From NCBI GenBank assembly GCA_905250115.1, contig CAJNOI010000071.1, positions 62,001 through 126,000 on the forward strand: 64,000 bases of DNA. Direction: 5' to 3'. Both the position numbers and the translations under genes were made by a program. Position 1 is the first letter of the stretch. Every line of letters begins with the position of its first letter. Below, one piece after another: positions 47,251-59,300 of the stretch. The notes beneath the pieces were generated by a model. It was not told the DNA's origin. It worked only from the letters and a program-made list of their open reading frames with translations, and did no database searches. Source of the stretch: Adineta steineri. Taxonomy: Eukaryota > Rotifera > Eurotatoria > Adinetida > Adinetidae.

Positions 47251-50200
47251 TCATGATACTTCAGCATTAAAACGTCGATGAATAGATACGGGAGTTTTAG
47301 GTACACCATAATTAATTGATAAACCAAGTAAATCATCTTGATGACTTCGAATCAAACATGGTTCTGATTGTGAACGTTGTACACGTGGAAATATAAATTC
47401 AAATTTTGATAATACATCATCAATCTTATTTATAGAGAAAAAAACACATAGAAGTCAATATACATGACAAAACTAAAATAAGACACTTACCTCAGGCGCA
47501 AAATCTGGTCGTAGTTCACGATTATATTCTGTACATTGACGAATTAGATCAAGAATAGCTTCAGGTGTATCATCACGACATTCGTCTACTTTTATTTTTA
47601 GTCGTCCTTTTCCAACAAGCCACATAATCTATAAGATAAAATATTATCATTTCAAAACACATCTCATGCCAAGAATCGAGTCTATTTTGTACGATAACTA
47701 ACCTGTTCTTTATTATTAATTGGTGCATGAGGTAATTTTCCACTAAACATTTCAAATAATACACAACCATATGCATATACATCAGAACTAGTTGAGTAAC
47801 AATTGGGATCTTTTTGTTGAATAACTTCCGGTGCCTAAAGAAAAGAAACTTTTTAATGGAATATTATATTTTGAATTAGAAATATTTACCATCCATAGAA
47901 CTGATCCTGTTGGTTGAAATTGTTGATTAACACCTTCGGCTACGACAGTTTTAACAGCTGCTAAACCAAAATCACCAATTTTTACACGCCAACAAACGGC
48001 AACATCATCAGGTTCAGCACACATATCCAAAAAGACATTACTAGATTTGAGATCACGATGAATTATCTCTCGATCATGTAAATATCTTTAGAATAAAAAT
48101 GAATTTCTATGTCTATTTCGTATTAAATCAATCAAACTTACGACATTCCTTGACATGTTTGTCGAGCAATATCAATTAATTGATTAATTTTCCAATGACG
48201 ATCAAGTATATGAATATGTTTATATAATGTTGAACCCTTATAGAAATAAATATCATATTAAATATATTTCCAAAATTCTATCTATTATTCTTACATCACA
48301 CCATTGGGTTACAATAGCAAAACGAGGTGAAACAATATATCCATAAAAATTTAATGTATTTTGATGTGTAATTTTTCTATAATATAAAGAGAAGATTTTC
48401 GGTTAACAACATATATATATATAAGACATACTTTAATGCAAAAACTTCATTTCGAAATGCTTGAAATTGAGTTGGTGTGGGTGAAACAAAATTTAATTCT
48501 TTTAAGGCAACACAACCTATTCATTCATACGATATACATATATATTTTTCTAATTCTTATTTCTACATACCATGTAATCGCACTTGTGCTTTATATACAG
48601 TACCATAAGTACCTTTACCGACCATTCGTCCATGATCGAGTAAATCTTCTGATCGAATTTTCCATTCACTAACATATTTCTTGAAAAGAAATATTTTAGT
48701 TAAATGATCAATTAAAATATGCACTTACAGGTGATGATTTTTTTGTTTCACTAATATCATCATTATGAGGTTTAATCATACTAGGTCGAAGACTTTCTGG
48801 ACTTATTATAGTAGAACCATTAGTAGCTATGATTAAATAAAAATAAAAATTTTAGAATTATTTAATCAAAAGAAAATATATGATGTGAGTGGTAATTTAA
48901 GGAGAAGAAGATGAAAATCATAAAGAAGGTAATTAAATAATGTGTTTAATCAAATAAATCAGTGTAATGATTATTCTAAACTATAGAAAATCTTACTCAG
49001 TAATAACTGAGGAATGTGATGTATAGGTGAGACGGCTGATGGTAATGAAGCTGATATAACTGTTGATAATGGTTGATAGAGTGAATTCGACGATGGTGAT
49101 AACGATATATTCATCGTCGATTGAATAGCATTGGGAAAAGAGCCAACATTTCTTGTTGGTATTGGTATTGATGGTGGCGGTGAAAGACTTTGTGAATCAT
49201 GACTAATATCTTTTCGTGGATCTGTCAAGGTAGAAATGAATTTATTGCAGAGGGAAAGGAAAATAGAATAAGTGAAATGAAAATAAAATAAACTATATAC
49301 GCCATCACTAAAAATTCGGTGTCATATTTTTTTAAACAAAGCAAAAGGCAAAATTAAACTTATAAATTATTTTCTGATCTACCTACGCCGCATATGCAGT
49401 AACATCTGCAGAAACGGTCAAATATGGAATATAGACAGATAGAAAACACAAATATTTAGAGAATAGAAAAAAGATATAACTTCTTACCAACTCCTTGATT
49501 TGTATTGATACTGGGTCTCTGAAAATTAAATAAATAATTTTTTTCATAAGATAATCTAAACTACATACTGGTAATGGAATTCGAGGTAAACTACGTGATT
49601 GTTCTTTACTTCGACTTTGACCATTTGTTCGATCCATATTAAAACGATCGGGACCAAGATGTTTAATATGTCTATTAATATTCAATAGATTAAGATTCTT
49701 TTAAATTTATCAAAATCTACACAACACATACTGAAGTATAGGATGTGAACATACAGGTGCTTTTGTACAACAATTATTATGATAACTATTACCACATGAA
49801 ACACAACGTTTATGAGATTCACGAATACGACGCTGACAAACAACACAACGAACACCCATTAGTACAAAACGAGGTGTTGAAACATTTTCCTATATTTATA
49901 TACATATATGTACAACAAAAAGCTTTGACAAATATTAAAAGCAGACATTTAACAAAACAAAGAAATATATACCGATAAAAATCTCTTCGGACAATAGTAC
50001 AGATATGTGATTTATCTATACATCGAGTATGTATACGAGAACCGCATACAAGACATCGTAGTCCTTGTAGTAAGATTTTATGACATACATCACAATAAGT
50101 TAAAGTAAAAAATCTTTTTCGTATCTAAGTAAAAGAAAAATCTTCTTAATTTGATAAATTAATACAATGGGAATAGTTTGCTTAATATCTCTTTTAAAAA

Positions 50201-51587
50201 CAAATACTAAACGAAGATCTATTATCTTTAGATATAACATCAAGATTGAATATCGAAAAAAAACTTATACTTACAAATGAATGATCAAGTTTTGGTTTTT
50301 CTGCAAGTTCAATTTCTGTTTCACGTAAACGATCAAGTGTAATATCCCATGGACATGGTTGTCTTTAGAAAATAAATCATAATATTCGAAAAAGAATGAA
50401 TAAAATTTTTCATATAGATACCTTGAAATCATATAGATTGGTGTATAAGCTCTTATATTAGTTACTGAATGTCTTGAAGCACGTGATTCTAGTGCTGCAG
50501 CAAGTGTTTCATCATTTCGTGGAGCAAGCTAAAAAGTAAGATAAATGAAAAATAAACTAATGATCTATTTTAAATAGCTTACAGCAGTTGTATGTTTATT
50601 TGGAAAATGAACACGTATAAAATTACTTGGTGTCATAGTTGGACTACGAGGTCGTTGAGCAGTATGATGATCATTTGTTGTTGTTGTTGTTGAATATTCA
50701 TTTACATAGTTATCTTTTGTACCTGAATGTGTTGATGATGATGTCGATGGTGTATGTTGATGATGAGGTTTTTCAGATGGAGATGAACGATTTGAATGAG
50801 ATATTACTGGAGAATATTGTAATTGTTGTTGAAATTGAGTATTTTCAGATGAAACATCATTAAATGATGATGAATAGGGAACGGTTGTTTCAATATTTTG
50901 ATCTTGAAGTTCATGAAGAAATTCTGTTAACGTATCTCGTGCTTTTGTTAATGTTTCGATACGATCTGTTAAACGTTGAAATTCCTAAATAGAAAATAGA
51001 TTATTTTATCTTACAATTCAAACCAATCTCTTTAGTTTTTCATATTTCGAGGAGTATACTCTGAGTAAAAGCATGACATGACCTATTCTTAATTATCAAT
51101 TAACCTTGAATATGACATGAAGTTCACAGACGATGTACTTTCATAGGAAATAAGACTGACATCTATCTCAAGGTAAATAATATTAAAAATCTAGTCTGTT
51201 TTTACATATATTTATCCAAAAACATTGAGATATTAATGAATAAAACCCATACGAATGCAAAGTAAAAGAAAAAATAGCAACATATGAAGTTTTTGATTGT
51301 AAATCTTTACGTACTTGCATATAAAATGAAGGTCGTGTTTCACGAAATGCTAAATTATAATTAGTAACATCGGTTGTTAGATATTTGAGAAGTTTTAAAA
51401 AATCATCGAGGGTTTGTTGACATTTTTCGGGATCTCGTGTAAGTTTTGTTTCTTCGATTTTATCAAGTATTTTTTTATGAAAAGTATCTTCGAGACTTGT
51501 TGTTTCATGCAGCTGATTGTAAGAATCCATTGGAATCGTGCTACTATTGCTGCTTACAACACGATTGGTTTGAAGAACCATAGCCAT
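47251..51587 (-). CDS. RAF: RAF-family Ser/Thr kinase
   Basis: Eighteen exons, complement(47251..47424, 47491..47628, 47703..47834, 47890..48085, 48142..48236, 48295..48376, 48432..48516, 48571..48679, 48729..48826, 48997..49221, 49488..49518, 49569..49671, 49732..49889, 49954..50124, 50275..50362, 50422..50528, 50583..50984, 51315..51587), 888 residues. The exon end at 49954 uses a weak GTTAAA donor chosen for phase; an upstream 5' exon is possible. Domains: N-terminal helical region; Ras-binding domain ([14 protein letters not shown] to [12 protein letters not shown]); C1 zinc finger with H-x12-C-x2-C-x9-C-x2-C; a second Cys-rich exon; Ser/Pro linker; kinase domain with [25 protein letters not shown]. 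The C-terminal RSQSEPCL matches the conserved 14-3-3 site of RAFs. Role: Ras-activated MEK kinase in the ERK cascade. RBD plus an intact catalytic HRD separate it from KSR. Confidence 0.88.
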
Positions 51588-54105
51588 GAAAACAGAACTC
51601 ACTAGAATTAGAATTATTTTTAGATATAAAATTTAAATTATATATTTTACCGTTCTATAAAAAGTTTCATTCATTATGTCATTTGTATATATATATATCT
51701 ATAATAGGAGAAAAATATCATACGAACAGATGTTCAAAAGATAAAAAAACAGGTCAAACATTATATTATTAGAGTTTTATCTACTGTATGTATTTGTTTT
51801 CATTTATGATAGAATATGGGCATGCATGTGTGAAAAAGAATGAAACTATAGAATATAATTTTATCAAGTAAATTCCGTGAATATCCTTGTAGTATATTTT
51901 TAAAAGAAAAGAGGAAAAAAAAGAAAACAAATATCTATGACGTATAAACTCATACGACAATCAACTATCAAAATTTTGTTGCTACGACTTACTTCCTCTT
52001 CTCTATTCAAATATTCAAAAAGGTGTGATGAGTGTTTCAGCTTCTCGTCTCTCCTATTTTTTTTTCTTCAGTAATTCTATTCTTTTTTCTCAAAGGAAAA
52101 GGCTGAAAACACGTAAGTAACAATTGCTAATTAATAATTCATTATTCTATTGAAAAAAAAAAACCATGTATGCTTGTATACATTCTTTTTACTATTACTA
52201 ACAAAACATTAATACTTGATAAAAATAAATGAATAAATAAATAATTTTTATTCATACATATTTATATAACAAAAATATACTTACATATTTTCTTTCTAAA
52301 ATTCATTTTTTTCATCAAAATAGTTCGATATTGATACATAGAAAAAAATAATCTATCTGAATCTCTAGTCATCAAATGCGCAAACGTCTTTTTCATTAAA
52401 ATTGCATAACTCAATCGATATTTTTTCTCTTCATTTTTCAAAAAAAACAATTAGTAATAAACTTCATGTTTTTGTACCCTTTTAAAGCCCACAAACGGCA
52501 AGTTTTTTTTTCTTTATATATGTGTCTTTTCTTCTTAATTGCATAACTCTCTCATCATTATCCAAATAAAATAAAAGAGAAAAACCTTGAATAACTCAAG
52601 GGTCGAGCGACAGCAATCATCGAGGGTTTTGTATTACATAAAGAAAAGAGCAAAAAGAAAACACATATAAAATGTACGTCATTTAATTTGCTACTCTATC
52701 AAATTAATGATGTGTTTATGAGATAACGGATTCTATTGAATATATTTTCATCAGTAAATTGCTCAATAATCTTATATAAAAAAAAACAAGAAAGAAAAAA
52801 TTCTTTTAAGAAGTCTTATGCTACTTTATGCTGTTTTCAACTAGCGGATGACATATTATTAGCTGATTAAAAACATGATTGCTTTTTTTTGTTTGTTGAA
52901 AAAAAGGTATAGTAGCTTGAATGACATCAGGTGATTAATGTGTTAGTTGAAAACTTACGCATGGATGAGTAAATGTATACCTTTTTTTTTGAATACTGTG
53001 GTGTATACATTTAGTCTACTTTTTTCGTAATCATTATTATATCAAATGATATTTCAGCTGATTAACGTTAGGTCTATAGATAAAAAAGACAGCGACAACA
53101 ACAACAAAATATACTATTGAATATTTGATTAGTTTAGAAACTTAAACCAATCGTATGCAGAGACACGATAAGAGGGCGCTACTAACTGACATGGGACAAA
53201 TAAATATATTTTCAAAAAAACCTTCGATTAATTTAAATTTTTGTATTGTCGAATGTCGACTTTATATAAATTAGAGAGAAATCAGGAAATAGATAAAAAG
53301 AACAGAGAATTAATCATATGATTTATCATATGGTTTGCTGGATATTTCGTGAATACTAATAGTGACAATCAATAAAGTGAATCTTTTTTTTATAAAAATT
53401 GAATCTTACGTTTTATGTTATCGATCACACAGTTACGACTATGAATTGATATGACTAGTAGATACGAATATAATCATTTTGTTTTATTTAATATTAGCTA
53501 TATGAAATTTCCCATGAGACAAATGACTTTATGTTCATTTTTTTTATAAATTAAAAAAATTAAATGTAATCATCACTATCAATATAAGAAAATATACATA
53601 AATATAAACGAATGTTCCTAGCTAAAAAATTTAATCTTGTTTATATATACATACAAAAATAATGTGTGGATTATTTTATGTATAAACAAGTAGACATATT
53701 TCAATACGACGAATAGTTACCTTGAGTATCAGGTGTGTTTTGTTTTGATTGTATTTCGTATATATTTGATACGCTGATTAGTTTGTTTTGATGTACTTTT
53801 CTGAATGACAAATGTGGTCACAATTGACAAGTGATTCTCTATACTAAATAGATCTTGATAATAATTTTCGATTGGCATGTTTAAGAAATTATAAATATCT
53901 TTTTGTACCAAAACAATTTTTTAAATCTTCAATCATGTTTTCTCTTTAAACTACGAATCAATTATTCCGTTCATAAATGAATAAAGTAAGAAAAAAAATG
54001 ATCTGATTTCTTTTCCTCGTAACTTATACTTTCATATATTTTTCTTTAATTATAAATGAAAAATAAAATCATGATGTTAATTTATTTTGAAATGATAATG
54101 AAATT
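51588..54105. other. Intergenic / possible 5' UTR of RAF
   Basis: The RAF first coding exon is preceded by a TTCTAG acceptor at about 51603, so untranslated or coding 5' exons may lie here. Otherwise A+T-rich; short frames at 52262-52450 and 53729-53911 are unsupported. Confidence 0.5.
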
Positions 54106-55840
54106 TTAGTTTTTTGGAAATAACCAATTAATTGCATTTGGAAATTCTCGTCTCCAAAACCATTCTGAATGTTGACCATCTGCAGCAACAATAAGTTTTA
54201 AATTACTTTGATTTTCTCTATATTCTCTTGTTGTATTTTTTAATAAATTAATCATACGTTGCATATCACTAATCATTGTTGCGCTTTCTGGTTGACCACC
54301 AACAAAATAAAGTCTTGGTGGTGAACTTTGAAAAGTATGTTTTCCAGCATAATTATAAATATCATTTGTAAACCAAAATGATGGACTAAATACTCCAATT
54401 AATCCAAAGATACTTTCATGTCGAATAGCTGCATAAAAACTACAAAGACCACCAAGTGAACTACCTAAAATAGCTGTATTTTCACGTTCAGGTTTCGTAC
54501 GAAAATGTGTATTGATATATGGTCGAAGTTTGTCTACGATAAAATCTAAATAAGAATTTGCTTGACCACCACCATAATTTGAATTAGCAAATGGTGTTAA
54601 TTCATTGATACGTTCCGCACCACCATTATCGATACCAACAACGATTAATTCTTGGGAAAAATTGTCAAGAGTTTCATCTATACCCCATTCACCGGAAAAT
54701 GATGTACTAGCATCGAATAAATTTTGAGCATCATGTGCATAGATAACTGGATAACGTCGACTGAGATCAGTTGAATAACTTCGAGGAAGATAAATCCAAA
54801 TACGACGTGTACGAGGAAGATAATTCCACATAGAAAAATTCGCATCTAAGATATATACTTGATTCGTAGCTGTAGGATTACCATTGGATTTATCAGCCCA
54901 TTGTTCAACTGATAAATCGATTGATTGTGGATTGTTTGACTAAATTTCATGAGAAAAAGGTCTTTTTATTTCAAATAACATGAACTTTGACCTATTAATC
55001 CTATATAATTTGTTTTTGAAAATAAAATAAATCCTTAAGAATATATTTTGAAGATTGCCTGTAATATGATAACAAAATATATTTTTTAAGCACTGCTTAA
55101 AAAGTAATTATCACAAGAAAATAATGGTTAGGAATGTAGAATCAAGTTTTGCAAAAAAATATCAACTATTAAATTTCTATGATAAAACATCTTTTTTATT
55201 TTCTGTATTAAAAAAGTATTTGTCTAGAACCTTTTACGAATAGGTAAGTGTCTTTGATTTCATCAGCAGTGGCGGATCTAGAATTTTGGAAGTGAGGAGC
55301 GATAACTGAGTAGGGGGGGGGGGGCAACCGCCCTCCTGAATCCGCCACTGTTCGTCAGTACCTAAGCTGAATAAAAGTTTGATATACATTTTAAACTAAG
55401 ATATAACGATCGATTTTCCGCTGCTATCATCTCTGCAGTTTAATCTAGTCTCATCATTCTAAATAAAACTATTTGAATACCAATGATAATTTTCTATTCG
55501 CTCTTGCTGTTCCATCTGCCCAAGTTTCTCCTGTCGCCCAACTTCCACGTGTTATTTTAAATTCAATATTTGTCAGATTTTGAAAATCAACTATTAATGA
55601 TTTTGTTACACTATTAAATTCAAATTGTGGATCATTTGGTCTCCATTGATTAAATGAACTAGCCAAATATATTTTATCATTCAATGGTGTATAAAATCTT
55701 GGTAATTGTCGTAATTTAAATTGAACAGTTACACTTTCACTACAACTTAGAACTAAATATGAGATAAATTCTATGAAACAATAAAAAAAATCTTTGAATG
55801 ATTTCTTACTTGTAGAAAAAATAAAAATCAATAGAAACAT
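54106..55840 (-). CDS. Secreted alpha/beta-hydrolase, Fes/esterase D type, with N-terminal carbohydrate-binding-like domain
   Basis: Three exons, complement(54106..54939, 55481..55752, 55810..55840), 378 residues. Exon 1 gives the signal peptide (MFLLIFIFSTILSCS). Residues about 20-95 (TVQFKLRQLP, IYLASSFNQWRPNDP, FKITRGSW) look like a CBM20/48-type beta-sandwich. The catalytic part has RRIWIYLPRSY, YAHDAQNLFD, GEWGIDETL, VVGIDNGG, the nucleophile elbow ILGSSLGGL and a terminal ADGQHSEW histidine. This is the putative-esterase (PF00756) fold of enterochelin-esterase-like enzymes, common in bacteria with exactly this domain order. Substrate unknown; extracellular ester hydrolysis inferred. The 541-nt intron contains an 84-bp hAT-type MITE. 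Confidence 0.82.
55267..55350. mobile_element. hAT-type MITE with 8-bp target duplication (esterase intron)
   Basis: Ends CAGTGGCGGA and TCCGCCACTG; 84 bp. Flanks TTCATCAG (55259-55266) and TTCGTCAG (55351-55358) form an 8-bp target-site duplication with one mismatch, as expected for hAT. A G-run of about ten occurs in the middle. Confidence 0.8.
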
Positions 55841-56305
55841 TCTAGTAGATATTTCGTATCAAAATAAAGTTAATCCTTTATTTTACATGCAATATATACT
55901 TTTTTTTATTTTTGTTATTCATTTGATAATGGAAGAACCAAAAGAAAAAAACAGAACAAAAAAAAACATTGACAAAAAAAAACCGTTGGTCATCTGAAGA
56001 ATTCTTTTTCTTTTGTTCAGTTACGATAGATTGTACATTTTGTTTTTTTGGTAAACATAATAAAGAATAAGAAAAAAAAAAGAATTTCTAATTGATTATA
56101 TACTTTATTCGATATAGAGAATAGTCAGAGAAAATTGATCTCAATACACTATATGATAATTAAGGAAAAATGAAAAGAAAAGATAAAGATAAATATACAC
56201 CTGAGTATCTTCCATGGCCGTTTGATTTGATATATCTATATGTTCTATGTACATATAAACTCGTTATTTATTGATCTTTACGCATGTACAAAAAGAAAAA
56301 TATTT
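55841..56305. other. Spacer between CDC27 and the esterase gene
   Basis: A+T-rich with A-runs; no gene seen. A plus-strand frame at 55794-55997 is a low-complexity shadow. Confidence 0.5.
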
Positions 56306-59300
56306 TCAAAGAATTTCTTCACTTGAATCCATTGGTTGTATATCTTGAAGAGAACTTTGAGATTGCATTTGACTATTATCATCTTCCGTTACAGATGATG
56401 CAATATCTTCCATACCAAGTAGAAGATCTTCGTCTTTAGAATAAAGTTTATCCGCATTTTCTTTCAATTGATTATTTGCACCTTTGAAATAAAAAATTAT
56501 ACATATATATATATATTTAGTTTGATTATTACCTTTTGGATCAAGATCCATACTCCAAGACATATACATATATGAATAATGAAAATTTTTTAAATGTCGA
56601 TGTACCTAAAAAAAATGTAATTAATTTCTGGTAGTGAATTTGATTTAAAAATCTAACATACTTTACTAAGTAAATAATATACGAGTGATTCTTTAGGTGC
56701 AATTTGTCGTAATTCTTCAAGTTCTGTCAATGCTTCATGATATCGTTCAAGATGTAATAAAAGACCAGCTCTAGAAAATAAAATTAATTTTTTTTAAGAA
56801 TTGCATTATTCGAAATATGATCTACTTACTTATGAAATTTACATAGAGCATTTTTTGAATCAATTTTAAGTGCATCATTAAGTAACGTTAATGCACCTTC
56901 AGATTGATTACATTTATGTTGAGCCTAAGAATGAAATAATAATTTAAATTTTTCCATAAAAAAAAACTAATTACCACTGCTAAATGACAAATAAGATCAG
57001 GATTTGTACGATATATACTTGTTGCTTTGGTAAAATGAAATTCAGCTGATTGAAATTTTTCTTGTTTTAAATAAACCATTGCTACTCCATTCCTGATACA
57101 CGAAAATCATAAAATTTATATATATTTATATCTATAATAACTTACCAAGCTTTATAACTTCGTGGATTTAATTGAATAGCTTTACGAAAACATGCCATAG
57201 CTCGTTCAAGTTCATCAATCAATGAATATTCATTGCCTAGCAATGTATATGCATAATCACATTCAGGTGCCAATTGAATTGCACGTTTAAATGCTTGAAT
57301 AGCTTTATCATATTCATGATTTAAACTAAGACAATTTCCCGACGCACACCAACTCTAGATAAACACAAAAAAAAGTTTACCAACTTATCATGATAAACCG
57401 AAAATCTACTACGATATATATCATTCTATATTATATATAGATCCTAATTAGCAGTGATTAGATATTAATAAAATTTGAATTATAATGTTAGTCATTTTCG
57501 TCACGGATTATTCCGCATATTTCTCGTTCTGAACAATTCTAGAACAGTTTTTGTATAACAAGAGTAATCGAAATCAAATGCCTTTGTTATAATTCTAGTC
57601 TAAAAAGAACCTATCGAAGACTCGTTTTTTGTATATCTCTTCTAAGTCTTAGATGTCATAATTAAAACTCATTCTTCATATTTACATTAATATTGTAGTC
57701 ATCACAGTGGCGTACGCAGGGGGTGGGCCGAATAGGCCCGAGCCCACCTCTAGAATTTTGCTGACGAACTTGGTCTTACAGTAGTTTCTTTTTTTACAGC
57801 TGAGCTTTAGAATAGGAGTTGATGAATAAATACTAACAATTTTAGTGAAAAATTAGATCAAAATTCTTTTCCAACAAGTTCCAGTTTCTATAGAAATGGG
57901 CCCACCCCTTAAAAAATTTCTGCGTACGCCACTGAGTCACCATAAACTTATTTCTATTTAATTACTTACAGCTGGATGTTTTCTATCAGTTTCAGTTAGT
58001 TCATGTGCTAATGTTGCTAATGCAATATCATCTTTTAAATGCCATAGAACAGTACTATAATATTCTAAACCATCGATATGATATGGAAATTTCGTTCGTA
58101 AATCTCGATAAATAAGTGATGATTTTTGATAATCATGTAAATGATAATAACAATTAGCTAAACGTAATAACACCCATGGTGTGTCGAGATGTTTTAATGA
58201 AATGGATTCAAATAATTCAATAGCTTGTCGACATTCAAATTGAGATAAATGTTGAAGACCTTGACCAAGTAATTTAAATACATTGATTATATTTTCAACA
58301 ATTTCTTAAAAAAAGAAAAATAGATAAAATAAAAGTTTTGAGGAAAAAATAAAGAATTATTTGAAAACCAACCAGGTGTTCGCTGATTTGATTGACTTTT
58401 TCTTTGTCGCTCACGTTTATTTATTATTTCTGTATCCATTGAACAATTTAAACTTGTATTATTTGATCGAACTTGTGATCGTGTTGTCATTTTGTTTGGA
58501 GATTCTGACGATGATACCGGCGTTATACTTACATCTGTACATGGTGGGCGTGGTTTTGTAATACGTGTATTACGTTTTGTCGGTGCACGAATTGATTTAT
58601 TTTCCTTAAAAAACAAAATATTATTGAAAAATAATTTCAAATCTTGTGGATCTACAACTATTTAATTTCGCTAAACATGATTTTTTACAATGCGAAACAG
58701 TATATCTACAATCTTGAGCATTTTATGTGAGACCCTATTGTCAGTATATTTGATTATATATTTATTTGCTTGTCAAAATTAATATTCTTCAAATCTGACA
58801 GCAATCATCAATAAAGAAAGATATGAGATAGATGTATTATTAAATTTCTCGTTCTGTGTATGACTTTAATGAGCGCAACTATTAATAAAACAGAGTATGG
58901 AATATTCTATTTTACACATACTTTTCTTGTGCTTGCTGTTTTTCTTGTCTCACTAATAGATGTTGATGCAATGTCATGTTTATGTAAAATTGTTGCTGTT
59001 GATGCTGATGTACTTGTATCATCAAAACCATACTGATGCCTATTAAAAAGAAAAAATTGTAATCGATTTTTAAAAACAAAAATTTATCTATTCATACAAC
59101 ATTCGTGTATTTTGTCGTTTAGGTGCTAATGGTGGATTTCGTATTGTGGGTATATAATCAGGTGGTTTTATAGTTGGTGGAGTATATTTATCATTATCTT
59201 GTAATTGTTCTGATAGTAAACCGATGGGTGTTGATGTTATAATCCCAGAAATATTTGTTGAACCAACATTGAGAATAGAATCTGTTAGTTTCATGACAGT

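Noticed and set aside
49383..49410. Possible micro-exon in RAF (VTAYAA)
   Set aside because: No consensus donor after it, and the phases already close without it.
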